In this document: positions 1 to 7,871 of the stretch, in pieces
How positions within the stretch are numbered: position 1 is the stretch's first letter
How the letters are laid out: each line of letters opens with the position of its first letter
DNA from: Paenibacillus xylaniclasticus
GTDB taxonomy: Bacteria > Bacillota > Bacilli > Paenibacillales > Paenibacillaceae
NCBI RefSeq assembly: GCF_004001065.1
Contig: NZ_BIML01000004.1
Location: forward strand, 124,001-188,000
Reading direction: 5' to 3'
DNA length: 64,000 bases
The notes under the pieces: model-generated
What the model was told of the DNA's origin: nothing
Databases searched by the model: none
Seen by the model: the letters and a program-made list of their open reading frames with translations, nothing else
Program-made: the position numbers and the translations under genes

Positions 1-314
1 ACGGCGCCGGCGATTCGTCGAATATCTTCGGGCAAATGCTGGCCGTCGCTGTCTGCACAGATTACACCATCTCTTCGTCCCTCTGCTTGTATATAGCTGA
101 AGCCGGTTTTGAGCGCCCGGCCCTTGCCGAGGTTACGCGCATGCGTTAGAACGGTACAGCCAAGTTGTGCAGCAGCTTGAAAAATAGGCTGGAATGAGGA
201 GCCGCTGCCATCATCCACGATGATGATCGGACGGTCGATATCGTCGGCTTGAAGCTGACGGATTAACGTCAGAAGCCGTTCATCCGGTTCATAGGATGGA
301 ATTAGTATCGTCAT
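1..314 (-). CDS. Family 2 glycosyltransferase, N-terminal part, cut by the window edge
   Basis: Read on the minus strand from an ATG at 314 that has AAGGAGG nine bases upstream; 104 codons are visible before the window ends. The product opens MTILIPSYEPDERL, has IIIVDDGSGSS near residue 35 and CADSDGQH near residue 92, which are the nucleotide-sugar-binding and DxD-type motifs of GT-A family 2 enzymes (dolichol-phosphate mannosyltransferase/WcaA type). It would transfer a sugar to a lipid carrier or growing glycan at the cytoplasmic membrane. It lies 36 bases downstream of the NAGPA-type gene on the same strand, so the two may form an envelope-polysaccharide operon. Acceptor and sugar cannot be told from this part. 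Confidence 0.85.
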   Translation of the reverse strand, partial: MTILIPSYEPDERLLTLIRQLQADDIDRPIIIVDDGSGSSFQPIFQAAAQLGCTVLTHARNLGKGRALKTGFSYIQAEGRRDGVICADSDGQHLPEDIRRIAGA

Positions 315-350
315 GTTTTGATGCCTCCTTGGTGAATGTCATTACAGTGT

Positions 351-1280
351 CTAGGCCCCGACATACACAATGTCACTGACGCCGCGTTCGCGATCGCGTC
401 CTTGCGGGTTATTGACAACTCTTCCCATGAAGTACATTGTGGACGAGCCGCCGCCGTCGAGATTGTAGGCTTCCGTGCAGCCTAGCTGCTGAAACAAATC
501 GGCGAATTCGGCAAGTGTCATGCCGCGGCTGTAATTGTTAGCTCGGCCGTCAACAACAACGAACACATAGTGGTTAGGCTCGATAATCCCAATACCGGTT
601 CGCGGATTAGAGTTCTGAATGGACCGGTTGCCGAAGTTGGTGTCGATCTCAACATGCTCGAAGCTGCTTGTTATTTGTCCATCTATCAGAAGTGCAGGTC
701 CGAATGAAAAGGTGTTCGTTACCCCTTGCGCCAGCAGTTCGGATGAACTGATGCTTTGCTCATCATAGGATTTCATCGTGCCGTTTTGAAACAAGGCCAG
801 ACCTGTCCGAGCCGGTTCATCACGGTACAGAACGCCGTTACGGATAATAACGCCGTCGCTTCGGAAGCCATAGTAATCGCCGTTAATGGCCAATACAGCA
901 TTGTGAGCGGCTGCGATTGTTGAAGTTTTATCTATAATATTGCGGCCGAATTGGTTCTTAGCGAAAGCTGACTGCAGCGTTGCGCCGTTTTTCAGCTTGA
1001 CATCGGCGACAAAGTATGTGATAGCATCCTTGCCTGTGCCCGTTTGGACTTTCTGAATCGCAATCTCGGATTGATCGCTCGAATAATGCCAATCGTCGAA
1101 CTGAGCATTCGAGATGCTGGATTGGCCTTCGTCAGAAGCAGCCGGATCGTCAGGCAGGACAACCTCGACATGTTCAATCAAATAACGATCGGCCAGCTTG
1201 TACAGCACGGCGCCAATGACCAGAACGAGGACGGCTGTTACAGCAAGCGTAATCCGTAATCGCTGGGACATTTTGTTCAT
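351..1280 (-). CDS. Phosphodiester glycosidase (NAGPA-domain) family protein, membrane anchored
   Basis: 309 residues. An N-terminal hydrophobic segment (about residues 8-26) after a short basic stretch suggests a signal anchor with the rest outside the cell. The C-terminal two thirds match the NAGPA fold: an AINGDYYGF motif near residue 131, a GPALLIDG segment near residue 193 and the signature NLDGGGSSTMYF near residue 273. Family members remove or cap sugar phosphodiesters, and bacterial ones are often labelled exopolysaccharide biosynthesis proteins. The ATG at 1280 has AAGAAGG eight bases upstream. The next gene downstream on the same strand is a glycosyltransferase, which supports a role in surface glycan work. 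Substrate unknown. Confidence 0.85.
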   Translation of the reverse strand: MNKMSQRLRITLAVTAVLVLVIGAVLYKLADRYLIEHVEVVLPDDPAASDEGQSSISNAQFDDWHYSSDQSEIAIQKVQTGTGKDAITYFVADVKLKNGATLQSAFAKNQFGRNIIDKTSTIAAAHNAVLAINGDYYGFRSDGVIIRNGVLYRDEPARTGLALFQNGTMKSYDEQSISSSELLAQGVTNTFSFGPALLIDGQITSSFEHVEIDTNFGNRSIQNSNPRTGIGIIEPNHYVFVVVDGRANNYSRGMTLAEFADLFQQLGCTEAYNLDGGGSSTMYFMGRVVNNPQGRDRERGVSDIVYVGA

Positions 1281-1402
1281 AGTGTGAACCTTCTTTCTGA
1301 TTCAAGGTGGATATGGAGATGCTTTGCTTTGGTAATGTTGTAAGCATTGTCGCACCGTCCACTGAAACGTGCTTGAACCTTAGCTGAACATGTGCTGAAA
1401 AC

Positions 1403-1444
1403 AAAAAAAGCTCCTCTGCCCGGCTTCTGGGCTAGAGGAGCTTT
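1403..1444 (-). terminator. Intrinsic terminator of the 37-residue ORF
   Basis: Stem AAAGCTCCTCT with its complement AGAGGAGCTTT around a G+C-rich middle (CCGGCTTCTGGGCT). On the minus strand the stem runs into a T-rich tail, so it stops minus-strand transcription coming from the small ORF at 1480-1593 and separates it from the NAGPA gene. Confidence 0.8.
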
Positions 1445-1479
1445 CTATCGACAATGCTTAATTTATAAGGGGGTAAAGA

Positions 1480-1593
1480 TCAGCCGCCGACGCTTGCGGC
1501 GAGCCAGCCGCATATAGACAGCAGCAAGCTTTCGATGACGACGGAGGTAACGACGATCGTCCGGATGAATTGATTCGAGGGAGCATCGTTCAT
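1480..1593 (-). CDS. Small hypothetical membrane peptide, 37 residues
   Basis: The open frame can be read from farther upstream, but the ATG at 1593 has GGAG nine bases before it and gives a sensible 37-residue product: a polar start (MNDAPSNQF) and one hydrophobic helix from about residue 10 to 34 ending in GG. A strong minus-strand terminator follows 36 bases after the stop, and the gene stands alone between the NAGPA and CBS genes. I do not recognise a family. Single-helix peptides of this size in spore formers can be sporulation proteins, membrane-complex partners or toxins; nothing here decides between these. Confidence 0.5.
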   Translation of the reverse strand: MNDAPSNQFIRTIVVTSVVIESLLLSICGWLAASVGG

Positions 1594-1754
1594 AAGGCAT
1601 GTCTCCGATCCGTTGCTAAGTTTCGAGTAAATGTAAGAGGTGAGATAAACAGGTCTTAACATTACTTTGAACTTAACAGGCGAGAAGGCGTTATGACAAC
1701 GAAAATCGTTGTGTGATTAACCGCAATATTGCTGCGATATTGGATAACGGGCAG

Positions 1755-2198
1755 CTAATGAACGACAGGGGGCTCCCGGTGTTCGTGCTCTGAAATGCCG
1801 CTAAGCGCATTAATTGCTCCTTGCTTCAACGACTGCTGTACAGCTAGGTCACCAATGGCTATGACACCGACTAATTTGTCATTATCCACGACAGGCAATC
1901 GCCGAATTTGATTGGCTGCCATCTTCTTCGCTGCTTCTTCGACCGTCGCGTCCGGTGATATCGTCTCCAGATGCTTGGTCATCACTTCCTTCACCGCCGT
2001 CGAGCCTGGTTTTTTATCCGCATAGCCGCGTACAACGAGATCACGATCGGTTACGACACCGATCAGCTTCTTGTCATCGACGATCGGAATAAATCCGATA
2101 TCGAATTGCTTCATTAGGACAGCCAGCTCATACACATTGTCATTCAGCGTAGCTGTTACGCAGTTCGTTGTCATTAACTCTCGAATTGTAGATGCCAA
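1755..2198 (-). CDS. CBS-pair domain protein
   Basis: 147 residues, two CBS domains and nothing else: the first covers roughly residues 4-60 (IRELMTTNCVTATLND ... VVTDRDLVVRG), the second about 70-125 (VKEVMTKHLETISPDA ... LPVVDNDKLVGVIAIGDLA). The tail is short and His/Glu/Pro rich. Stand-alone CBS pairs bind adenine nucleotides and act as energy or ligand sensors for unknown partners. The longest frame begins at TTG 2213, but GGAGG lies inside that extension and sits eight bases before the TTG at 2198, which is therefore the better start. It follows the SET-domain gene on the same strand after 83 bases. Confidence 0.85.
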   Translation of the reverse strand: MASTIRELMTTNCVTATLNDNVYELAVLMKQFDIGFIPIVDDKKLIGVVTDRDLVVRGYADKKPGSTAVKEVMTKHLETISPDATVEEAAKKMAANQIRRLPVVDNDKLVGVIAIGDLAVQQSLKQGAINALSGISEHEHREPPVVH

Positions 2199-2281
2199 TG
2201 TACTTTCCTCCAATTGTAACCGTTAATGTGGAACCTTTAAATTTCCGCAGATTAGGGTTCCCGCAGTGAGGAGGAAACATA

Positions 2282-2668
2282 CTACTTGTCATTAAACCAT
2301 AACGGATCGTCGCATTCCTCGTCTCCGTTATAATTGATCAAAATTTCTTCTCCGGCTTGAATATCGGTATAGGCATAGAAATCGACGGACAAGTTATCGA
2401 AGTTCAACTCATAGGTTGCATTCGGTGAGTAAGAATGGTTGAACAGGCTACCGTATCCTAGCAGTACAGCGCTGTGGTTCGCTCCGTAATTAAAAACGTA
2501 ATCAGCTAGAATCGTTTGCTCGATCAGCTTATGCTGCTCATTCGGATAGGTCAGTACTGGCGCAACATGTATCAACTCGCCCTTGGTTATATGGCGCGTC
2601 GCGAATACGCCGCGGTTAAATTCCCCTTGGCTCAGCTTAGAAGTTTTGATTTCGATTTTTTCGTCCAT
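2282..2668 (-). CDS. SET-domain protein, putative lysine methyltransferase
   Basis: 128 residues forming one small SET domain: GVFATRHITKGELI (about residues 20-33), SLFNHSYSPNA with the NHS core (about 73-83) and AGEEILINYNG, the GE(E)L..Y motif, near 105. These segments make the S-adenosylmethionine pocket and the knot of SET enzymes. Bacterial members of this minimal type are widespread in Bacilli and their protein targets are mostly unknown. ATG 2668 has AGGAG six bases upstream. It is divergent from the beta-helix gene, with 242 bases between them. Confidence 0.85.
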   Translation of the reverse strand: MDEKIEIKTSKLSQGEFNRGVFATRHITKGELIHVAPVLTYPNEQHKLIEQTILADYVFNYGANHSAVLLGYGSLFNHSYSPNATYELNFDNLSVDFYAYTDIQAGEEILINYNGDEECDDPLWFNDK

Positions 2669-2910
2669 GCAGATCTCCTAGGTTAAGAGGTATTTTGAGA
2701 TTTGAAGCCGCATTACAGGTCCGTAATTTGGTCTACATGTCTTTATAATGCAACAAAGCAAGTCGCGTCAAGCGTACAAGTGGAGAGAAAATTTTGTTGG
2801 GAGTGATTGGCCGGATTAGTGCTAGCGGCATGCCTAGTGCATAGGTTTTAATAGGCACGACGGACATGAGGCAGGGACGAATGGATTGTCTAGAGGGGAG
2901 GGAGAGGTCC

Positions 2911-5079
2911 ATGAGCAAAACGCCACACATGGGGTTATATAATAATAGCGAAGTTAACAATAACAAGCTGAGCAGCAATTTTAACGGAATAGACAGCGAA
3001 TTCGGTCAACGCGGCATTAATATCCGCTGGAAAGGAGCGGACCCGACCGGTGCTGCCGACAGCTCCGATGCGTTACTTGCAGCACTAGCGGATGATTCAG
3101 ATGCGGTATATATCCCGAAGGGCACCTATCTGATCAATCAGAATGTAACCGTCCCCCGATATGAGAAGCTTGTGTTCGACCGTAATGCGCGATTTAAGAT
3201 TGCAAATGGTATAACGTTTACGGTTAATGGCGCGATAAGTGCTCATGAGAGCGATTGGATCTTCGATGTCTCATCTGGAGGAAAAGTTACGGGAGCACCA
3301 TTAATCGGAAAGGTATATCCGCAATGGTTCGGCGCCAAAGGAGATTGGAACGGAACCTCAGGCGCAGACGATACGGCGGCCATACAAGCGGCGCTCGATT
3401 TGGCCGGCCCGAATAAACTATTTGTTTATTTCCCTGCCGGGTATTATCAAGTTACGAGTACATTATTTCTTGGATCTAATGTGTATATTACCGGTTATAT
3501 AACGGGTTTTTCGACAAAGCCTGTCGCGACGGCATCGCACTGCTCTATTATATTTAACAGCAACGATCCGAATGGCTATTTGTTCACTGGGAGAACAGGG
3601 GTTGCCGGAGGACAGATCATTATTAAAAATATCGGTATCTTTACTTCATTACAATATAATGACGGACCTAAGAAAAATATTATGCTGTACACGTATGATG
3701 TCAAATATCATTCCTTATTCGAAGGGGTGCAGATCGGCCTGTTCGATTATGTGTTCTATGTAGGCTCCTTCAGTATGGCGTCGCGAATGCAATATTGCGA
3801 AATTAGAAATATTGGGCGGACAATTTTTTATAACTCCGTCATCGTGGACGCCTTTTTTTATAATAATTATTTTCACGGTACAGGGACGACTTACGTGAAC
3901 GCAGCGGGAGACACCGTCAAAGTATCTTGTGATTTCATCCACTATCCTACCTCCATGGCGATGTGCCAGTTCAACAATAATTGGTTTGAATTTTTCGATT
4001 ATGGATTTAGAACGAATGTGATGAACGAATGCACGTTCGTTGGTAACATCTTCGATTTCATGTATCGCGTATTCGATCGGGTGGGAATCGCTTGTACCAT
4101 TGTTGGCAACGTGTTTAACCATTGCAGCCGGAATGCGATGGTGACCCGAGAATGGTGGCAGAGCACGGAGGCACTGGCGGATCAGGATTGGAGGACGATT
4201 GTCGTTGAAGGATACACAGGCGTGACGATTGTCGGCAATGTGGCAGGCGAGGTCGATACATTCATTGATGTCGTAGGCGGTAATGGCGGTATTAAGGACG
4301 TATATACGGCAGGGAACGTAATTCGTACGAATAGCAGTCCGTATACGGAGATCGATAAAAATCGATTGATACGCGTTAGCGTAGGTACGACGAGCTGGCT
4401 TAATGCAGGGCATATGACGAATGTGAAGCTAGAGGAGCTGAACGATCTCGTCCTTACTGCTCCGCCGCAGACAGGGCTCTTTCCAGGCAGACGCGTTATT
4501 GTGAACGGTCAGCCGCTTACGTTGGACGCTTCCTTCAAGTGGCGCGATAAGGACGGAAATCCGTTCGGATATTTAACTCGCAATTTGATCCCGAGGTTCA
4601 ATAACCCGGCATGGAATATTCCGGGCCCCAAATGGGTCGTTGATAGCAGCGGGTACAAGGTGACAATAAGCGGCTACACGACAAAAGGATGGTATGACGC
4701 AACGCTTAACTTGACGACGTCTCCGGGCAAGAAATATCGGTTTAATACGAGAACGGCCTATTATGCGAATGACGGCATGCACCGGAATATTATTGAAATT
4801 TACTTATTTACGGGTACGACTAAAGTATTGACACACTATTATGACCAGAGCAAAGGGAGCTTTGAATTTGTCATCCCCGCAGGAGTCGACCGGATTCAAA
4901 TTGCTCTACGCTGCAATACGACGACTGACCCTGCCCTTATGTTTATATTTGATACGCTGCATATGTGTGAGTACTCGAATATGAATTACGGCACGATCGT
5001 TCGTTCCCCGTCCGGCAAAAAGTTTATGAAGTACATCGATGATTCTACGGGAACTGAAGTAATCGAGCCTTACGTATAA
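2911..5079 (+). CDS. Tail-spike-like right-handed beta-helix protein (pectate lyase superfamily type)
   Basis: 722 residues. No signal peptide. Two copies of the pectate-lyase-superfamily entry motif are seen: GADPTGAADSSDALLAAL then VYIPKGTYLI (about residues 42-90), and FGAKGDWNGTSGADDTAAIQ then VYFPAGYYQV (about 140-185). A long region rich in N, G, V and F turns follows (about 190-510), as expected for beta-helix coils, and then a beta-sandwich-like end (about 560-722). Proteins of this build include phage tail spikes and polysaccharide lyases or hydrolases. The start is the ATG at 2911, behind GGGAGGGAGAGG, not the earlier in-frame ATG at 2866. No phage gene is nearby. Substrate unknown. 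Confidence 0.75.
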   Translation: MSKTPHMGLYNNSEVNNNKLSSNFNGIDSEFGQRGINIRWKGADPTGAADSSDALLAALADDSDAVYIPKGTYLINQNVTVPRYEKLVFDRNARFKIANGITFTVNGAISAHESDWIFDVSSGGKVTGAPLIGKVYPQWFGAKGDWNGTSGADDTAAIQAALDLAGPNKLFVYFPAGYYQVTSTLFLGSNVYITGYITGFSTKPVATASHCSIIFNSNDPNGYLFTGRTGVAGGQIIIKNIGIFTSLQYNDGPKKNIMLYTYDVKYHSLFEGVQIGLFDYVFYVGSFSMASRMQYCEIRNIGRTIFYNSVIVDAFFYNNYFHGTGTTYVNAAGDTVKVSCDFIHYPTSMAMCQFNNNWFEFFDYGFRTNVMNECTFVGNIFDFMYRVFDRVGIACTIVGNVFNHCSRNAMVTREWWQSTEALADQDWRTIVVEGYTGVTIVGNVAGEVDTFIDVVGGNGGIKDVYTAGNVIRTNSSPYTEIDKNRLIRVSVGTTSWLNAGHMTNVKLEELNDLVLTAPPQTGLFPGRRVIVNGQPLTLDASFKWRDKDGNPFGYLTRNLIPRFNNPAWNIPGPKWVVDSSGYKVTISGYTTKGWYDATLNLTTSPGKKYRFNTRTAYYANDGMHRNIIEIYLFTGTTKVLTHYYDQSKGSFEFVIPAGVDRIQIALRCNTTTDPALMFIFDTLHMCEYSNMNYGTIVRSPSGKKFMKYIDDSTGTEVIEPYV

Positions 5080-5082
5080 ATC

Positions 5083-5117
5083 AAATCAAGCCCTCCATCG
5101 CGGGGGCTTGATTTGTT
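5083..5117 (+). terminator. Terminator after the beta-helix gene
   Basis: Perfect 11-bp stem AAATCAAGCCC/GGGCTTGATTT starting three bases after the stop codon, followed by GTT. It can also serve the aminopeptidase gene that converges from the other strand. Confidence 0.75.
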
Positions 5118-5132
5118 GGTAATGGACAACCT

Positions 5133-6365
5133 CTAGAACGCCCAGTTGCCGTTCAGCAGAACAGGCTCTTTCACGCCTTCCTTCGTAACGCCGTAAATAT
5201 TGAGCTCGCCCGATCCGACCATAAAGTCGGTGTGGGCCATGCTTCGATTCAGCCCTCTGGCGAGCAGCTCCTCTTGCGACAGTGAGGAGCCGCCCTTAAT
5301 ACAGGACGCATAAGCGCTTCCGATGGCAAGATGGCACGAAGCGTTCTCGTCGAACAGTGTTTTGTAGAACAAAATGTTCGAATCCGAAATCGGGGAGCGG
5401 TGCGGCACAAGCGCGATTTCGCCGAGATATTTCGCGCCTTCATCGGTTTCGAGCAGTCCTAGCAGTGCTTCCTCTCCTTGCTCAGCAGCCGCTTTCACGA
5501 CGCGGCCATTCTCGAATGTGAAGGAGAAACGGTCGATAATATTGCCGTTGTAGCTTAGCGGCTTCGTGCTGGATACCGTACCGTTCACGCCGGTTCGGAG
5601 CGGTGCGGAGTATACTTCCTCCGTCGGGAGGTTCGGCACGAACCAGACGCCTTGACCGTTCTGCTTACCGCCGCCGAGCCATACATGGTCGTCAGGCATT
5701 TCAATCGTTAGATCCGTCCCTGGCCCCTTATAATACAGCTTCTTATATTGCTTCTCGTTCAAATATTTCGCCTTGGCGTGAAGCTGAGCGATATGCGCAT
5801 TCCATGCCGCAATCGGGTCTGGTTGATCGGCGCGAACCATCCGGAAGATCGCTTCCCACAGCTTCGGCACTTGCTCTTCTGCTGGCACATCGGGAAAGAC
5901 TTTAGCTGCCCAGGCTGGAGATGGGACCGTTGCAAGCGACCAGCTGAATTTGAATGCTTGCGACAGCTGGCGGTATTTCTCGTTCGCTTGGCGCAGCGTA
6001 CGGTCCGCATTGCGGATACGCTCCTGCGGAATTCCTTTAAGCAGGTCAGGGTCTGCCGAGCTGATCGTGACCGCTGCAGCACCTTGCTCTGCCATCTCCA
6101 GCTTCTCGCCAGCTGACCACTTCGGCGCTTCTAGGAACGATTGCTCTGGCGCAAGCTCATACCGGATACGGGAGACGGCGTCATCGGTCCATACGACCTT
6201 CACTTGATATGCGCCAGCCTCGTAAGCTTTCTTCACGACGAGCCGCACGAGCTCCGGTGATTCGATCGACGCATGAAGCATCAGCGATTGTCCTGGCTGA
6301 ATGTTGGCGCCAATCTTCACAATAATATCAGCGTAGTTGTTTAATTTTTGCTCGAAGGACAGCAT
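5133..6365 (-). CDS. M29-family aminopeptidase (AmpS/PepS type)
   Basis: 410 residues, the usual length of thermophilic aminopeptidase (M29) family enzymes, which use two metal ions to remove N-terminal residues from peptides in the cytoplasm. The metal-site segments are present in the C-terminal half: LGEIALVPHRSPIS near residue 318, TLFDENASCHLAIGSAY near 340 and MAHTDFMVGS near 377. The N-terminal half begins NYADIIVKIGANIQPGQSL, typical of the family. Single gene, convergent with the beta-helix gene and divergent from the LrgA/LrgB pair. Peptide preference is not readable from sequence. Confidence 0.92.
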   Translation of the reverse strand: MLSFEQKLNNYADIIVKIGANIQPGQSLMLHASIESPELVRLVVKKAYEAGAYQVKVVWTDDAVSRIRYELAPEQSFLEAPKWSAGEKLEMAEQGAAAVTISSADPDLLKGIPQERIRNADRTLRQANEKYRQLSQAFKFSWSLATVPSPAWAAKVFPDVPAEEQVPKLWEAIFRMVRADQPDPIAAWNAHIAQLHAKAKYLNEKQYKKLYYKGPGTDLTIEMPDDHVWLGGGKQNGQGVWFVPNLPTEEVYSAPLRTGVNGTVSSTKPLSYNGNIIDRFSFTFENGRVVKAAAEQGEEALLGLLETDEGAKYLGEIALVPHRSPISDSNILFYKTLFDENASCHLAIGSAYASCIKGGSSLSQEELLARGLNRSMAHTDFMVGSGELNIYGVTKEGVKEPVLLNGNWAF

Positions 6366-6475
6366 AGGATCATCCTCTCAGAAGTATAAGGTAGCAAGTC
6401 GTCATAACGTCTTTGTTCCTGTTCATTGTACATGGATATATTCTAGATTAACATCTATTAACTGTAGTCAACATT

Positions 6476-6504
6476 ATGACCCGTTAAGAAAAACCATGTA
6501 TAAT
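6476..6504 (+). promoter_or_regulatory. SigA-type promoter ahead of the LrgA/LrgB leader
   Basis: ATGACC at 6476-6481 and a perfect TATAAT at 6499-6504 with a 17-base spacer. Transcription would start near 6511, about 270 bases before lrgA, and meet a terminator at 6586. Confidence 0.6.
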
Positions 6505-6510
6505 GGTAAA

Positions 6511-6611
6511 GGCTTCAGTACTCAGACTCGCCTTAAATATAGAGGCCAATTGAATGAGGCTGCAGGAATAGCTTAACATAAAATCGGGGCTCTCTTTCGA
6601 GAGCCCCTTTC
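6511..6611 (+). ncRNA. Short leader RNA or small RNA ending in a terminator, upstream of lrgA
   Basis: About 100 bases lie between the promoter at 6476-6504 and a strong hairpin GGGGCTCTC-tttc-GAGAGCCCC (6586-6607) followed by TTT. No credible ORF starts inside. The arrangement is that of an attenuated leader (riboswitch, antiterminator site or T-box-like control) or of a free small RNA. I do not recognise a known riboswitch core. Confidence 0.4.
6586..6610 (+). terminator. Hairpin terminator between the promoter and lrgA
   Basis: Nine-bp perfect stem with a TTTC loop and a short T tail. It lies 172 bases before the lrgA start and after no coding gene on this strand, so it is a candidate attenuator. 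The complement also ends in a T-rich run, so a role for minus-strand transcripts is possible. Confidence 0.6.
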
Positions 6612-6782
6612 ATGGGAGAGGAGAAACCGGACGAAGAGCTTATGGGGAAACGTAAGTCTTCTCCGCGGTTGTCTACGGCATCTCTCGACGCCGATGATAG
6701 TATCATTGCCGAAATGGTCGCAATTATACATGCCGATCCAAAAAATATTGTGATCCGAAATTATTCCGAAGGAGGGCTGCTC

Positions 6783-7190
6783 ATGCGCGGTCTTGTCATC
6801 TTGTTAGCTTTTAACGGAGCGGGTCTCCTTCTTCATGAATGGGTGAAGGTGCCGCTTCCGTCTAACGTCATCGGCATGCTGCTGCTCGCGGCGGGACTGT
6901 TCTTGAAATGGATAAAGCTTGAATGGGTTGAACAAAGCGCATCATTTTTGACGAAGCATATGATGCTGTTCTTCGCTCCTCTTATTGCCGGTGTGACTGT
7001 ATTCGCTAAAGAGCTGGGCGAAGCGTGGCTGTCCGTCGTGGTTAGCGTTGTCGTCGGAACGGTGGCGGTTATGCTCGTTACGGCTGCCGTCGTCCGTCTG
7101 CTGTCGCCGAGAGAAACGGTCGTTAATGCAGAAACGCCGAGCCATGCGATGATGGGGGAGGGGAAGCATGAACACGGAATTTCTCAATAA
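6783..7190 (+). CDS. CidA/LrgA family membrane protein
   Basis: 135 residues from the ATG at 6783, which has AAGGAGG seven bases upstream. Four hydrophobic segments and the family stretch VKVPLPSNVIGMLLLAAG, then TKHMMLFFAPLIAGV. CidA/LrgA proteins are holin-like membrane proteins that work with a CidB/LrgB partner; in Bacillus and Staphylococcus such pairs affect murein hydrolase activity, overflow metabolism or pyruvate transport. The frame is open back to an ATG at 6612, which would add a polar 57-residue extension, but that ATG has no ribosome site. The 3' end overlaps the lrgB gene by 23 bases. Whether this is a Cid, Lrg or pyruvate-transport pair cannot be told. Confidence 0.88.
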   Translation: MRGLVILLAFNGAGLLLHEWVKVPLPSNVIGMLLLAAGLFLKWIKLEWVEQSASFLTKHMMLFFAPLIAGVTVFAKELGEAWLSVVVSVVVGTVAVMLVTAAVVRLLSPRETVVNAETPSHAMMGEGKHEHGISQ

Positions 7191-7851
7191 TCCTGTTTTT
7201 GGCGTATCGCTGACGGTGTTGTTGTATGGAATTGCCTTATGGTTAAAGCATAAGACCGGATGGATGCATCCGCTTCTGATGACGTCTATTGCTTTGATCG
7301 GTGTGCTGCTGCTGTTCGATATTCCATATGACGATTATAATGCAGGGGGCTCAGTCTCGTTTTTCCTCGGACCTGCAACCGTTGCACTTGCAGTGCCGCT
7401 TTATAAGCAAGCGCTTCGATTTCGCAAACAGCTGCTGCCCGTTGCAGCAGGTGTGCTCATAGGCAGCTTAAGCGGACTTGTGTTCAACGGACTGGTTATG
7501 ATGTGGACGGGAGCGTCTAAGACGCTGCTGCTCACTGCGTTGCCGAAATCTGCGACGTCGCCTGTCGCAATCGAGGTTGCTCGGATGCTCGGCGGCAAGC
7601 CGGAGCTAGCCGCTGTGCTGACGGTGTTGACCGGTCTGTTCGGCAGCATTGTCGGCCCGCGCGTTATTCGGCTCGCAGGCTTTCGTCAAGACGCAGCGGT
7701 CGGAGCAGGCGTAGGCACCGCTTCCCATGGCATCGGAACGGCCAGGCTGCTAGCTGATTCGGAGCAGCAGGGAGGTATTAGCGGATTCGCTATGGCGCTA
7801 ACAGCTATCGCAACGTCTGCGTTTGCTCTTCCTGTGTCTTGGCTGTTTTAA
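7168..7851 (+). CDS. CidB/LrgB family membrane protein
   Basis: 227 residues, usual family length, with about six hydrophobic segments. Family-typical stretches: FFLGPATVALAVPLYKQ near residue 70, ALPKSATSPVAIEVAR near 125 and GTASHGIGTARLL near 190. It overlaps the lrgA gene by 23 bases and has GGGGAGGGG just before its ATG, so the two proteins are made from one message and very likely act together in the cytoplasmic membrane. No LytS/LytT-type regulator genes are in the window. Confidence 0.92.
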   Translation: MNTEFLNNPVFGVSLTVLLYGIALWLKHKTGWMHPLLMTSIALIGVLLLFDIPYDDYNAGGSVSFFLGPATVALAVPLYKQALRFRKQLLPVAAGVLIGSLSGLVFNGLVMMWTGASKTLLLTALPKSATSPVAIEVARMLGGKPELAAVLTVLTGLFGSIVGPRVIRLAGFRQDAAVGAGVGTASHGIGTARLLADSEQQGGISGFAMALTAIATSAFALPVSWLF

Positions 7852-7871
7852 TCGTGCTAATGTTGGTAAGT

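Noticed and set aside
3715-4413. 232-codon open frame on the minus strand inside the beta-helix gene
   Set aside because: No ribosome site or family motif, while the plus-strand frame has clear lyase-superfamily motifs and continues on both sides.
6337-6576. 79-codon plus-strand frame upstream of lrgA
   Set aside because: It starts inside the aminopeptidase gene region, crosses the divergent promoter and has no ribosome site.
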